Position numbers and translations under genes: made by a program
Part shown: piece after piece, positions 36,008 to 47,716 of the stretch
How the letters are laid out: each line of letters opens with the position of its first letter
How positions within the stretch are numbered: the first letter of the stretch is position 1
Source: Platerodrilus igneus
Taxonomy: Eukaryota > Arthropoda > Insecta > Coleoptera > Lycidae
DNA: 64,000 nucleotides
Reading direction: 5' to 3'
NCBI GenBank assembly: GCA_036346225.1
Contig: JARFIW010001456.1
Coordinates: 806,001-870,000 of the forward strand
The notes under the pieces: generated by a model
Told to the model about the DNA's origin: nothing
What the model saw: the letters and a program-made list of their open reading frames with translations, nothing else
Databases searched by the model: none

Positions 36008-36425
36008 GTCACCTTCTATTGTTTTACAGTTATATACCCTACTTTCCCGATATTCAGTTGTATGCGAAGGGGGTAAGCAGCCTTTGGCTGCCAAATTCCA
36101 CCAGCACTTAAACCTTGCCGGATTAATAGTTTTTCCAATTTATCCTTTTGCACAATCAACATTAGTTGAAAATATTTCACAACCAACACCTGTCGTTGTT
36201 TATAATAATCATCAGATTTAAGAGCAATTATTTTTTCGCCATTGGGTTTTACGTCTTGAAACTGGTGGGACTTGTACCTCAGCTTATTTATGTTCTGCGC
36301 TAGCCTACACAGTTCCTTGTAATTCTCCCAACAGTCTATATACAAATCGATTCCCTTCTATTGTTTTCTAATTATATGCCCTATTTTACCGAGATTCAGT
36401 GGTATATGAAGGGGGTTAAGCAGCC
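36008..36425. repeat. Direct repeat within LINE tail
   Basis: About 74 bp at 36008-36081 recur at 36351-36425 (CTTCTATTGTTTT, then GGGGGTAAGCAGCCT in the first and GGGGGTTAAGCAGCCT in the second). The 270 bp between do not read as LINE. A frame on the minus strand at 36016-36345 has no known motif. Confidence 0.6.
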
Positions 36426-36868
36426 TATCCGTATCTCTCTGTTAGAACCGTTTCCATTTCATTAAGAGCAGCTTCTAGCTCTTCCTTGCTAGACGCTAAT
36501 ACCGCTACATCATCTGCAAATCTAAGCATATCAATTTTTTGTCCCTGCATAGTAATTCGAATTGTCTTCCTGCATTTGACAGTATTCATTGCCTCTTCTA
36601 TGTACAACTTAAAAATCAATGGGGATAGGGCACATCCCTGTCTCACCCCTTTCCTAATGTTTACTTCTCTACGTTCCTGCTCTAATTCTATTACTGCTTT
36701 TTGCTCTTTGTATAAGCTATGTACTATTCGTCTATCCCTATAACTTATTCCAATCTTTTTGAGTATTTCAAACATTTTTTTCCAATTTACATTGTTGAAT
36801 GCTTTTTCCAGATCTACAAACCCTATATACACGCTTCCCCCTTTTTCTATTGTTTTTTCCATTATCAC
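36425..36868 (-). pseudogene. LINE RT catalytic half
   Basis: 147 codons are open and hold the KAFNNV and GVRQGCALSPLIF blocks and RFADDVAVLASS (two catalytic Asp). It continues the 37891-36920 frame after the TAG. It ends where the direct repeat at 36351-36425 begins. Confidence 0.8.
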
Positions 36869-36919
36869 TCTCAGAGCTAAATTATCCTCCCGTGTTCCCC
36901 TGTTTCGCCTAAACTCAAA

Positions 36920-38060
36920 TTAGTCTTCTCCTAGTATTCCTTCAGCCCGTTTTTCCATTCGTCTTTGCACAATTCTAGTTAATATTTTTGACACGTGTGC
37001 TGTCAAACTTATTGTTCGAAAATTTTCACATCTATCCGCACCTTTCTTTTTTGGTATAGTTACTATGATGCTACGTTTGAAATCTTTGGGTATCTCGCCT
37101 GTCTTATACATATAGCTTACAAGTCGGAAGAGACGTTCTGTTACTGCTTGTCCAGCGGCTTTTAGAGTTTCTGCTTGCAGCTTATCTGTACCCGGCGCCT
37201 TACCATTTTTCAGACTCTTTAATGCTAATTCAAACTCATCTCTAAGTATAGGATATCCCAAGTCATCATTTTCAATGTCTGATTCCTGTTCTAATGCAGT
37301 TAGTTCCTCTCCTGCAAATAAATTCCCTATATATTCTTGCCATCTACCCACTTTCTCTACGTTTACTATGATGACGTTTCCTTGTGCGTCCCTTATATTT
37401 TTGCTATACGGTTTTATATCCCTAAAATTCATTCTAATTAATTTGTATGCTTCGTCTGTCTTTCCTATTTCCATCTTAGTTTGTTCCTCTTTGCACTTTT
37501 CATCAATCCATTGTTCTTTAGCTTTCCTGCATTTTCGAATAATTTCCCATTTTATGGCTTTGTATCTCTGTTTTCCTGTTTCGTCTGATTTATTTTTGTA
37601 TTTTCGTCTTTCTTCTATTAAATTCAGGATATCCTTTGTTATCCATGGTTTCTTATTTTCTTTTTGTGTATACCCCAGAATATCTCTGGCCGCCATGTCT
37701 AGGCTGGATTTAATGTTATTCCATTCTGTTTCTACTTCCCTAGTATCAGATATTTTTCCGATATCTTTGAGCAATTCATTTGACTTTTTTTCGAATCTTT
37801 CTTGAATATCTTTATCTTTTAGTTTCTCTAAGTCCAAGTGCCTCTTTCCGTTTCTTTTTTTCACATTCTTAAATTTAAGTGCGGCCTTCATAATTACGAT
37901 GTTGTGGTCAGTATCTATATCTGCCTTTGGGTAGCTTCTACAGTCTTTTACTCAATTCCTAAACCGTTGTCTAACAAGAATGTAATCTGTTTGATATTTT
38001 TCTATATCTCCTGGCATCTTCCACGTATATCGTCTTCTGGCATGATGTTGAAATAATGTG
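36920..38060 (-). pseudogene. LINE endonuclease end, linker and RT N-terminal part
   Basis: The frame from 37891 to 36920 (323 codons) is uninterrupted and carries the charged linker and the first RT blocks up to MEKRAEGILGED, where a TAG replaces the usual Gln before FEFRR. Upstream, in a broken frame, is the endonuclease end with the catalytic SDH-like motif as TDH. The source element was recently active compared with other elements here, judging by frame length. Confidence 0.8.
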
Positions 38061-38078
38061 TTTGTAATGATTAAATTG

Positions 38079-38079
<1 letters not shown>

Positions 38080-38123
<44 letters not shown>
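38080..38123. repeat. (AT)n microsatellite
   Basis: A 44-bp AT tract joining the truncated LINE to unit Y2. Confidence 0.95.
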
Positions 38124-38126
<3 letters not shown>

Positions 38127-39872
38127 AGAGGGTAGTTTAAGGGTAGATTAAGTCATAGGGGCCGTAGGATAGATATAAATAACTTTAACTTTAAGAAAAT
38201 CAAACAATTCCATCAATTATAGGAGTAAATCGACTATTCTACAAAAAGTCAATTGCGAGGACACTATATAAAAGATATTTAATTAAATGCATAAGAAAGA
38301 AGCTCCTTTAGTAATAACAAAGAATATTAACTATAGTTAATATTCTTTGGTAATAGTCCGATACCATTTAATTAGATTATTAATGTGTGCGTCGTATAAT
38401 ATGTTTAAGTATAATTTACGAGTAAAGATAATATTTTGGAAGCAACTAATTGCAGCAAATAAAATTGTCGGGAAACATAGATAAATTAGCATTCCAAATA
38501 TTTAATGATTACGTCAAAAATATCAACGCATCTATATGCAAATGCATCTTAATACGTCACTAAATACGTGATTAGAAAGAACACATTTGTTCAGAAAACC
38601 AACATTCGGTAACAAACAAATAAACACCAGGCGGTTCAACTATATGATAATCGTGAGCTTTTAATTGACAAACATTGAATACGTGATTGGATAAAAGCAA
38701 TAATCGAAAATCCTAACAAAATACTGTCATTTAGCAGAACGCTTACGTGACTGAGAAATCATTTCGTCGAAGAATTAAACCAGACAATTTGAGAAAAAAC
38801 CGAGTTCTGCCAGATAAGGTAAAGTACAAGCCTTGATTAATAAACACGCCAATGAAAATTATTAGTGGGAAGGGCTTATAAATAGAATAGAAAATGAATA
38901 AACATTTAATCCATATTCAACCAAGCACCTACTATGCTCAAATGCAGCAGAAATTTACATAATGAAAATAACTAGTAAAACGTTAAAATTCAGTATAAAT
39001 AAAATTTGAAAATGCAAAAATTTGTGCGACAAAAAATAAGCCGATCTACAAATAGACGTAAGTCAAACAATTAATTAAATTTATTTCTAATATTTAACAA
39101 AACTAGGCTTTCTTTATGGAAACGGCTTTTGTTAAGGCTTCTTTTTTGGGACGGCTTTTGCTGATGCCATCTTATTGAGACGGCATTTTGTTGATGCCAT
39201 TTTGGTTGTGACGGCTTTTGTTGAGTCGATGTTCATGTCGAGATCTAAGTCTTAACGCAAATCTAAGAATACGTCTGAAAGTGGGATCAAAGGGTACACA
39301 AAGGAAAAATACCAGAAATCAAAAGTGGATTATCCTGGCCAATAGGTAAAGCGGACACAACAAGGGATGCAGACTACAGACTATGAGGGAACTCCAATGA
39401 CCATTCCAGGTTAACAATTTTTAAACATTTTATTATTTAAAGACTGTTTCAAATTTAATATTTGTTATACATTATGTATTTGTAAAAGTCATCAAAAAGG
39501 TCATTTGAAAATATGGAAACAGGGAAATGCATCTTAGAACGTTCAAGGATACTTGAGAGTAATTAAAAGATATTTTTGCTGGTTTTCAGGAAAGCATAAA
39601 TTTGGTAAGTGATATTTTATACAGGAAAAATTTTGAGATTACACCATTGTACATATTGTCAATTATTATATTGTGTGTTTTTGAACTGCTCTACTTGAAT
39701 TCATTTAAAGGGTAAAATAAGATTTGTTAGTAAGTCGAGTATTCAGTGAGTTAGTCGTGGTAAACAAATAAAATATAATATACAACATAGAGGCATAAAA
39801 GGAATTACATATCAATTAAAAATAACACCCATCGTAGGGGCTTGAAAACCAAAAGGGCTATACGCATAGCAA
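38124..39872 (-). repeat. Non-coding unit Y, copy 2 (inverted)
   Basis: This is the reverse complement of the 5564-7025 unit, with matches across its length, for example the GGTAGATTAAGTCATAGGGG phrase at 38138 and the 39040-39110 block against 6140-6220. The far end reads, on the minus strand, TTGCTATGCGTATAGCCC beside TATATATT. The TATA-like box on the minus strand is at 38872-38885. It is about 290 bp longer than copy 1. No protein motif is seen. Confidence 0.6.
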
Positions 39873-41562
39873 TATATAATACTACTACTAGTACTAATAG
39901 TAGAAAAGAATATTTTTCTAAACATACGTACAACACATAGTTGATTTCCCTATCTGCAATAAAGTGAAGTAAATGTCTTCCCGAACTAACAAATAATCAC
40001 ATCGTTAATAGTTTGAATTAAATATTTACTAATCATATAAAGAATATCATAATTTGAACTAACACAAAATTTTCATTATATTTCTGCAGTGAGTAGATGT
40101 AGAATATTTTTGCCAATTTTATAATTCCAACTATGGCACTAAGCTTCAGCATTATTTAATAGAAGATATTTAAAAATGAAATAATAGCAGTAGAATTACA
40201 AACAATGTATTAATTTTTCTGCAGCTAATAAATTAAAAAATTTATACACAATAATTTTGAAAGAATACTAGCAAAATGAGTTAAAATAGTTGTTTTAGTA
40301 AAATTCCATTATATGCAGGGTACAATCTAATACAACAACCTTCGTAAGCTGAGTAACACCTTTAACAATGAATACTCTGTCTAAAATTATTATGCAATAT
40401 ACTAATTTTAAAATTCACTATTACAGAAATTACAAAAGTAGAATTTGGTTCCAATATTTCCAAAGTAATATTACAAAATAATATATTAAACGCAACGAAC
40501 GACCACCAGAAAAAGATTGCATTGTCAATTACTGAATTTGTACTAATGTGTTCTCCATTACGACAGAATTTGGTGTTAGGTATATATTTTTATAATAAAT
40601 AGGTTATAAGGAATTTAAAATTGTATTCTTTGGATAGTAATCGTTTTGTCACAGTACGACTTCATTACATTTTGGTATTAAGCTAAGTAAGCTAACATAT
40701 ATTTGAATTAAACTTTACGTTGTTTTTGAGGTAACGTAGATTGTACGACACCAGTAACTTTTAATTGCCTAATTAATAGCATACAAATCCAATAATGAAG
40801 AATTACTAAAATCTAATTAATCGTTAGTAACTTTTGTTTCTTAATTTTGTCGCTTAATTTTAAAACTGACAAGCTAATACTTTTACAAATACTAGTTATT
40901 TTCGATTATTTTAAAATTTGTTTATAGTTTAAGTTACACTATATATTAATAACCGTTAGTAAAATTTTTATTTTATAAGTAAATACGATATAAATTTAAT
41001 TAGTGTAAACAAAAGAAAAGATATTAGTAAAATATTTTATAATCAGTTCTAATATTTAGAGTAAAATAGTTTAAATATTTATCTTAAGAAGGTATTTTTG
41101 GGTTTTGTTGTTTATACTGTTGCGAGCTACTATTAGGCAACCTGTCAAACACACAAACGCCGTAAGCACTGTATATTCTCCAGAGACCGAAACTCTTCTG
41201 GCAATTACTGGAGGATGAATCATCCTTTTAATTCAGGGTATAAATCAGACCGATGATGAATTACAGATTTAGTCTATATCAGAATGTCGAATATAAATTA
41301 TATCGTGTAAAGTTAAATAGTTGAGATTTGGAAGTCCAAAATAAACATAAATGTTATATTATGTGAACGTGTCTAATGTACATGCAGCTTGTAGAATACA
41401 TAAATAGACAAAAGTTTTAATAATAGTTTCTTATCTCAGAGCAAATAACAAATCACGTTGAAGATGACGACGAAAATGAAATAGTGGAATTCGCTTATAA
41501 ATCACAATTCTCCGATACACATACCACTGAAATCGTTGGATGCAGTAGTGCAACAGTTTCTA

Positions 41563-41564
<2 letters not shown>
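39873..41564. other. A+T-rich intergenic, no gene recognised
   Basis: Very A+T-rich, with no reading frame, RNA gene or repeat that I can support. Confidence 0.45.

Positions 41565-41600
<36 letters not shown>
41565..41600. repeat. (AT)n microsatellite
   Basis: An AT tract of 36 bp at the edge of unit X2. Confidence 0.95.
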
Positions 41601-41602
<2 letters not shown>

Positions 41603-43767
41603 CTGTGATATACTCCTTTGAATGCGGGAACTGGGTCCTTTCAACAAAAAAAATTCTAGTCCCACAGATTGGGCGTCATAAACTGCTGTGATCCTCTTTT
41701 CGCCTCGACTGCTCACCTAATTTTATAAACCTCCTCATTCATAAAATTAAACAACACATTCCTACCACAAACATCAACGTTAACTCTATTTACATCAATA
41801 TTCACAATACATTAAAATTTCAAATTAAATTTCAGCATAAATTTTAATATCAAAGAATTTCAAAATTAAATTTATTATCATCTTAAAGTGCATCCAGAAT
41901 TAAAGTCCTTGTTGGATGCCTACTAATTAATATAACAATATAAGCAGAGTAAAAAGGGAGCATCTACCACCCCTTTACGTTAATTAACCAGGTTCGTCTA
42001 ATTGAGCTCAAAGACATACCTAAAATTTCATCATAATCCAGAACATCAATACTAAATACCCCTTTCTACTTAAACAAGCAAATTTCATCTTAACATTAAA
42101 ATTTTATGGTTAGTACAATTTCACTAATGTCCATTTAAAGTAAATCAATTATCAAGTAATTCAACACACACAAAAATGTCAAACAAAATAGTATAATAAA
42201 GTTATTCAACACACACCAAAATGTCAAACAAAATAGTATAATTTACCTGAAGGTTACTGTCCTCGTAGCTTTAATGTACATCGTCCCTTTAGTTAATCAC
42301 ACCATTCCAACAGGATTATATTTACGGCTTCTAATTCTCAACGCTTTTAAAATTTTCTCCATCACCATTTATTTAAAGTTGTTTCAGGGCTTTTCCGGAA
42401 CTCATCTGTGTATATCTGACCCTTGTTTCGTGGATCCAGACACGTATTTGAACCATTTAATTATTAACACCCCGAAAAATAGCAAAGAAATTCATGCGTC
42501 TTTCACCAATATACGCCAAAACTGCCTACTTTTGTGTATACATTTGTCGTTGTAAATTTTGCTAATTGGTACAGTGATACTAAATTTTATTACCTTGTAT
42601 CTAAGTGCACTGAAGTACATTCATGTTAGCACGTAAATAACAAACTATTTTGAATCACTAAAATATACGAGCAAACTTTAAATTATTTTATCAAACTAAA
42701 ATGCACTGTTTAACATCTTCAATCAAGTCGCGGATGTAAAAGCTTTTAACGCATCGAATAGTCAAAAGTCTAAGAGACCGAAATTCATATTACCCCCGGT
42801 ATATATAGCGAATAGCCGGCACGTCGCATTGTTCCCCAAAACGGGTAATTCTAAAGAATTTCTCATGCTATGTTCCCATTCCGTCGCTCGCGCATCGGTT
42901 TTTACGAATTTTTCACTCGCCCCGGTTAAAATCTCAGAAATTCTCACACGGCACGCAAACATGTCCGAGAAAAGCTAATTAATTTTGTACAGAAATCGTT
43001 GTTTCTACCTCTGATATTTGCATCCTATTTTCAACCAATTGTGACCCTCGTGACGTTGCTTAAATCACGCCTTTTACTATATGTGTCTTTGCTTGACGCA
43101 TTTTCTCTTTCCTTTTCTAACCTGTTCGCATTGGTGCAAATTGATATTCTTTATTATCGATTTTATTTTAGTCCATGTGGACTATCTGGGTTAAATAACC
43201 CCGTATCGCACCTTCTCGTGAATATTAAGCCACGGTTTCTTCAAGATTCTTTGAAACCATTTGTTATCTACACAATTTTCGCCGTACGTGATATTTAAAC
43301 TACGCAGGTGTTCAAAATAATATTAATTCTCAGAGCTTTATTTTCTGGTATTATAATCTTGTGTTTTCACAGCCTTTTATGCTTATTATTAATAATGGTT
43401 TAATTAACTCCAATTAAAATTGACTTCTATCCTTTCATTTTTAGCGAATACAAGTTAAATATTAATTATTATGTGTACACTTTGTTTTACTACCGGCTAC
43501 TTAAAATAGGGTTAATTAATATAAATTTTGTACGTAATTTCCATTTGTTTAGGAAAAATTACATTACACGCAGAGCTTGTTAATACTGTTTCTTTTGATG
43601 TAAAGCGTCTTGTCCATGATTTAGATCTCTTATTTTTACTGAAACTAATAAATTTTTATGCTTCACGGTTTTAATAACGCGTATTATTTAATAAAATTCC
43701 TTATACACGGTGATTAAAATTATTTGATGTAATTATTTAATTTTCTACCCTGGTCTAAATATGAGTA
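41601..43767 (-). repeat. Non-coding unit X, copy 2 (inverted)
   Basis: This is the reverse complement of 30644-32676. The left end reads TGCTGTGATATACTCC and the right end, read inward, TTACTCATATTTAGACC. A 45-50 bp internal tandem duplication (CAACACACACCAAAATGTC phrase) at about 42153-42242 is single in copy 1. The TATA-like box on the minus strand is at 42796-42810. An open frame at 42274-42555 matches the 31823-32017 frame of copy 1. Confidence 0.65.
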
Positions 43768-43768
43768 A

Positions 43769-43803
<35 letters not shown>

Positions 43804-43842
43804 GTATATATATGTATATATATGTATATATATGTATATATT
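43768..43842. repeat. (TA)n plus (TATATATG)n microsatellite
   Basis: A TA tract passes into five TATATATG-type octamers, separating units X2 and Z. Confidence 0.95.
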
Positions 43843-45537
43843 ATTGTGTAAGGGAGGGGGTTAGAAGGTTTCTAAAGGTATATTTGTATTAATAGGGGTG
43901 TATGCCAAGCGATAGGGTCAATATTTCAGATTTAATAATTTAAAAACTATAAATTTTGCTATACTTTACATACGTTAAAGTATGTACCATTTCAGATTGA
44001 AACTTATATGCCAAAAGGTAGTAACATGACTTTATGACGTTGATATAATGCACGGTACTTGAGGTTTTATACTGAGTTGATATTTCATGAGCCAGTTGAG
44101 AGTACATTTGCCGTCGGAAAGCCGGACGCATTTATGGATATCTGCAATATAACAAAGCGTCCAGGTCGTGTATGAATTATTTGGCTTTTCCTTTTCATAG
44201 AATCAAACTTTTAGACGAATTGTAAATCAAAATTTAAAGTGAATCAAAATGTAAAAGGTTATTGGAGTTTAGTGAAGTGTTTTGGACCAATGGTAGAAAT
44301 TTAAAATTATTATAAAGACTATAGCGAAGGTATGATGGACACTGAAAGATAGGAGATTTGTTATTGGATGTTATATATGTAAAAATGTTATTGTAGTAAG
44401 CTAAGTTTGTTTAGTTAATAACTAAGCAATATAAATAAGGACTTCTTTTTAAATTTGTTCAGATACAGACCTATTTATGAAACCTGCGTTAAAATTGTAA
44501 AATAGTTTTGAAATAAAAGTTTATTTGTGTATTCATCGAGTATTATTTAATCCAAGTATAAAAGAAAGTATATAAAGTGTTTAAAAGTGAAAAGGAAAGT
44601 CAGCGTGTATGTAAAGAAGATTTTGGAAGTGGTTATTGATGTAAAGGAGAAAGCGACGGTATATTATTTGAGAAGATTAGTGTTGGTTTTGGGATAGATT
44701 TGGGTATTACGGCAGCAGGATATTGGAGTGGATAAAGAAGGCATCGGCGATATAAAGAATTTTGGATTGATTTGAGAAGATATAACGGCAGAAGGACATC
44801 GTATGGACAATTGGTATAGCAGGATTAGGAGTGATTTGTATTAAGACAGCGGGATTGATTTGGTTGTGCGAAGAGAGAATTAAACGGGATACGGAGCAGA
44901 GGAACAGGAGATAGGAATACGGCGAGGAAGAATTGACGCAGGGAAAGTAGATAAAGGTTTTTACTAAATTCTAAATTGGGGTAACATTATTTCAGGTTTG
45001 GGGCATCAAAATTGTTTTACAAACACCTGGAGGCAGTGCGCAAGAGGACAATTTTGGAGAATCTTGTGTGAAAGTGCGTACGGCAATTCCGAACTTGAGC
45101 CAGCAGTCAAAGGAAGGCCTTCAGCGTGGTATATTTCTGGTAAGTACCGTGAATATATTAGAACGTCAGAAATTAAAGTCATAAAAGTTACATAAATTAA
45201 TTTGACATCAGGCATCGTTGATCTATTAAGATTTGGCATATCAAAATAAATTTAGTACATTTCAAAAGTGGTAAAACAAACGAGGGTGCAGTTTGGTTGG
45301 GTATTGCACATCTACTCACGATTGAACCCACGGTGAGTAGGTGAGAAAACCCTGAGATTAAAGTTTCAAATAGTCGAGGCATATAAAATATAGTAATTAG
45401 TAAAGAAAAACCAACCAAACGTTTGCTAAAGCACCTCGATTTGAAATCATTAGGGACGACGACAAAAGTCGTATAATAAAATCTTGTTTAAAGGAGGAAT
45501 AATTATATTATTTATATTATATAAAATTTAAATTCAA

Positions 45538-45540
<3 letters not shown>
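43843..45540 (+). repeat. Non-coding unit Z with promoter-like core
   Basis: The left end, TTATTGTGTAAGGGAGGGGG then an ATAGGGGTGTATGCC phrase near 43897, resembles the inward-read right ends of Y and B. It contains a TATA-like ATATAAATAAGG (about 44429-44440) and, about 75 bp on, AATAAA (44512-44517). A strongly purine-rich stretch follows (about 44580-44960, words such as GGATTGATTTG). Then comes a segment bounded by good splice signals (44996-45139, acceptor TTTCAG, donor GTAAGT). No protein family is recognised. Confidence 0.45.
44996..45139 (+). other. Exon-like segment in unit Z
   Basis: A 144-nt segment starts after ATTATTTCAG and ends at CTG|GTAAGT. More than one frame is open. The peptide in the main frame (GLGHQNCFTNTWRQCARGQF at its start) matches nothing I know. 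It could be a non-coding exon. Confidence 0.3.

Positions 45541-45583
<43 letters not shown>
45541..45583. repeat. (TA)n microsatellite
   Basis: A TA tract separating units Z and W. Confidence 0.95.
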
Positions 45584-45589
<6 letters not shown>

Positions 45590-47710
45590 CATCTTTGTTT
45601 GCAGTCTCATGAGCTTTCTAAAAAACATTCGAGCCCCACGGATTGAGCGTCATAAATTGCCGTGGATCTTAGCTTTTAAAACCTATTAACATCGCCAGTG
45701 TCAAAAAAATATAATTTTCAAAAATATAAAACTTTCACAAAAATCTTCTTACCTAGATTCTGCTTCATCAAATTAATTTCTTCAGCAGCTTCCCTGGCTA
45801 GCTCAGCTGTGCGTCTTCTCAGATACCTAAATTTACTATCACTCTCTTTCCAATCCCACACACTATTCAATTAAATCACAAAATAATACAACAATCATGC
45901 AATATTTATTTATCGCTATTTACAAATAATAATTCATAGAGATCTACAATTCGGTGCTCTAGTTACACCTCAATAAATGCTATTTTTGTAAAGTCCTTGT
46001 TTTTAAAATTGTAATTTCAAACACATTTAATGCAACAGGAGTAAATGAGCCCCAAATAATACCTTATCTTTATTTATTACTACACACTGGAGTATGGTGA
46101 GCTCATGATAACCCGGTTTATTAACGTATGCTTTCCACTTTGCATACTATTACTACAAACTTAATAAACCCATGTACTCTTAACAATTAAATTTAAATTC
46201 ACCATGAAATTTATAAGCTTTACGTACACCTTTTGTTTTATATTCAAAATACCATAATAATAGTCAGTTATACGTATCTTTTCAATACGTTAAATAACTA
46301 AAAATAACCATCAAAGTTCACTCACCTATCACAAATAATTTCAACAGTTTATCAAAAAAAACCAGCAAATTCAAATGAGTTACCTGGAAAATGCGTCAAA
46401 AGTCCATCTCCGTTGATGCTGCTTTATCTTCCTGAACCCCTCGGCTTCGTGATTATGCGCGCTACTCCACCAGACATTTATAGATGAAAACACAATATAA
46501 GCTGAGCTTCGTGCTACCCATTCAATATCAATTCCAACATCCAAATCCATGTATATTACACTTGTTTATTACTGTATTATTAATTTACGAGCTTGTTAAA
46601 GTATTCGTTGGACCTCAGTTAAATTTAGATCACTCGCCACTACTCGCGTTACTAACTATAAGGCCACAAACAATCTAATACTATTTTCTGAATTTTACAA
46701 ATTTTTAATACTCACAAGCCTCGTCAGTTGATTATTATACGTCGTTAAGCGATGCGAAATTAAAGAGAGAGCCCTATTAATTTTCTTCTCGTATTTATAC
46801 AATAAAACCATGCCCCCTTGGCATCACTTTACGTGAAATACTTAATTGAAAATAATATTTCCGCAAATTTTGGATAACCGTCTTAAAACTTCCAGAAATA
46901 TTTCCTCGTCAACACGCTATATCATCCAAACCACCGCACCACATGTCGCGTGTTCGTCTGTTCTAAAACTATCTATTTCAACCAATGATACAGTTCAGTG
47001 ACGTCATAAAGCTCCGCCTGTAATATTTTTATTCCTGTCTTATGCATATTTGATGTCGCGTTCTAACCTTTACTTGAGTTGTATAAAATCGATATTGCTA
47101 ACCGCGTCTTATGGACTCCACGTGAATCGAATGCGTGCGTACTAAATCGAATGCTTTTATACCCGTCTCATTCTGTAGCATATTATTGGTTGTGCATCCC
47201 TTCTGCTCTTTAAGAAACTCCTGTTAGCGTTTATGCGAAACCACCGACGGTTGAACAATATTTTCCTTGAAACTCGCCTTGTTATGTTCAAAAATAATTG
47301 GAAGATGACCTTTCCAACATGCAGGTGTGCTTAATTAATAATCGTTTAAAATAACACTTCTCGGAGTTTACATTTCACAGTATTCTATACAACCGACGTC
47401 TGTTTGTTTGTTAAGAAAGCTTTTCGCCTTGGGATTATTGATTTTACATGCTCTGATGCGTTTTCTGACCTTATTACCCGTTGAATTAAACTAAAAATAA
47501 ATTAATTAATAATTTCTATTGGCTTATATAATTGATTTTCTTTATGAACTTATTACTTTTTAATCCTTAATTATAAAATTATGTCAATACTTGTTAATTT
47601 AAATTAAATAAATGAAATAAATTTTGCGCGTATATAAATGTTCCTCTATCTACACAGGGTGTTTGAAATGGCACTGCTTACTCCAAATTTAACCCTTTAA
47701 ATCCACTACA
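45584..47710 (+). repeat. Non-coding unit W (TA-bounded)
   Basis: The left end, GCCGTGCATC followed by an ATTGAGCGTCATAAATTGC phrase near 45650, parallels the left end of X2 (ATTGGGCGTCATAAACTGC near 41672). An internal core ATCGATATTG (47088-47097) and CCACGTGA (47118-47125) match the X core. A TATA-like TTTTATACCCGTC is at 47156-47168. The right end precedes the long TA tract at 47711. No coding sequence is recognised. Confidence 0.5.
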
Positions 47711-47716
47711 ATATAT

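Larger units (their letters stand above)
35840..38070 (-). mobile_element. LINE fragment, APE-type (RTE-like), 5'-truncated
   Basis: The minus strand encodes the end of an apurinic endonuclease (YTWKMPGDIEKYQTDYILV, then ADIDTDHNIVI) at about 37890-38040, followed by a complete linker and reverse transcriptase. RT motifs include LKNGKAPGTDKLQAETLKA, FRTISLTAHVSKILTR, GFVDLEKAFNNVNWKKM, GVRQGCALSPLIFKLYIEEA and RFADDVAVLASS, the last being the catalytic box. One in-frame stop separates the frames at about 36920, and the reading is otherwise long. After about 36424 the sequence is disturbed by a duplicated segment. A C-terminal KTMDIDTRRKLLKAW block persists at about 35910-35960. The 5' end stops at the (AT)n tract 38080-38123. 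Confidence 0.85.

Noticed and set aside
37275..37805. 176-codon plus-strand open frame
   Set aside because: Antisense to the LINE linker and RT frame; Ser/Phe-rich shadow.
43843..47710. Helitron interpretation of the TA-bounded units
   Set aside because: No TC start, CTRR end with a 3' hairpin, or A/T host-dinucleotide insertion could be shown; terminal inverted motifs argue against it, though it is not excluded.
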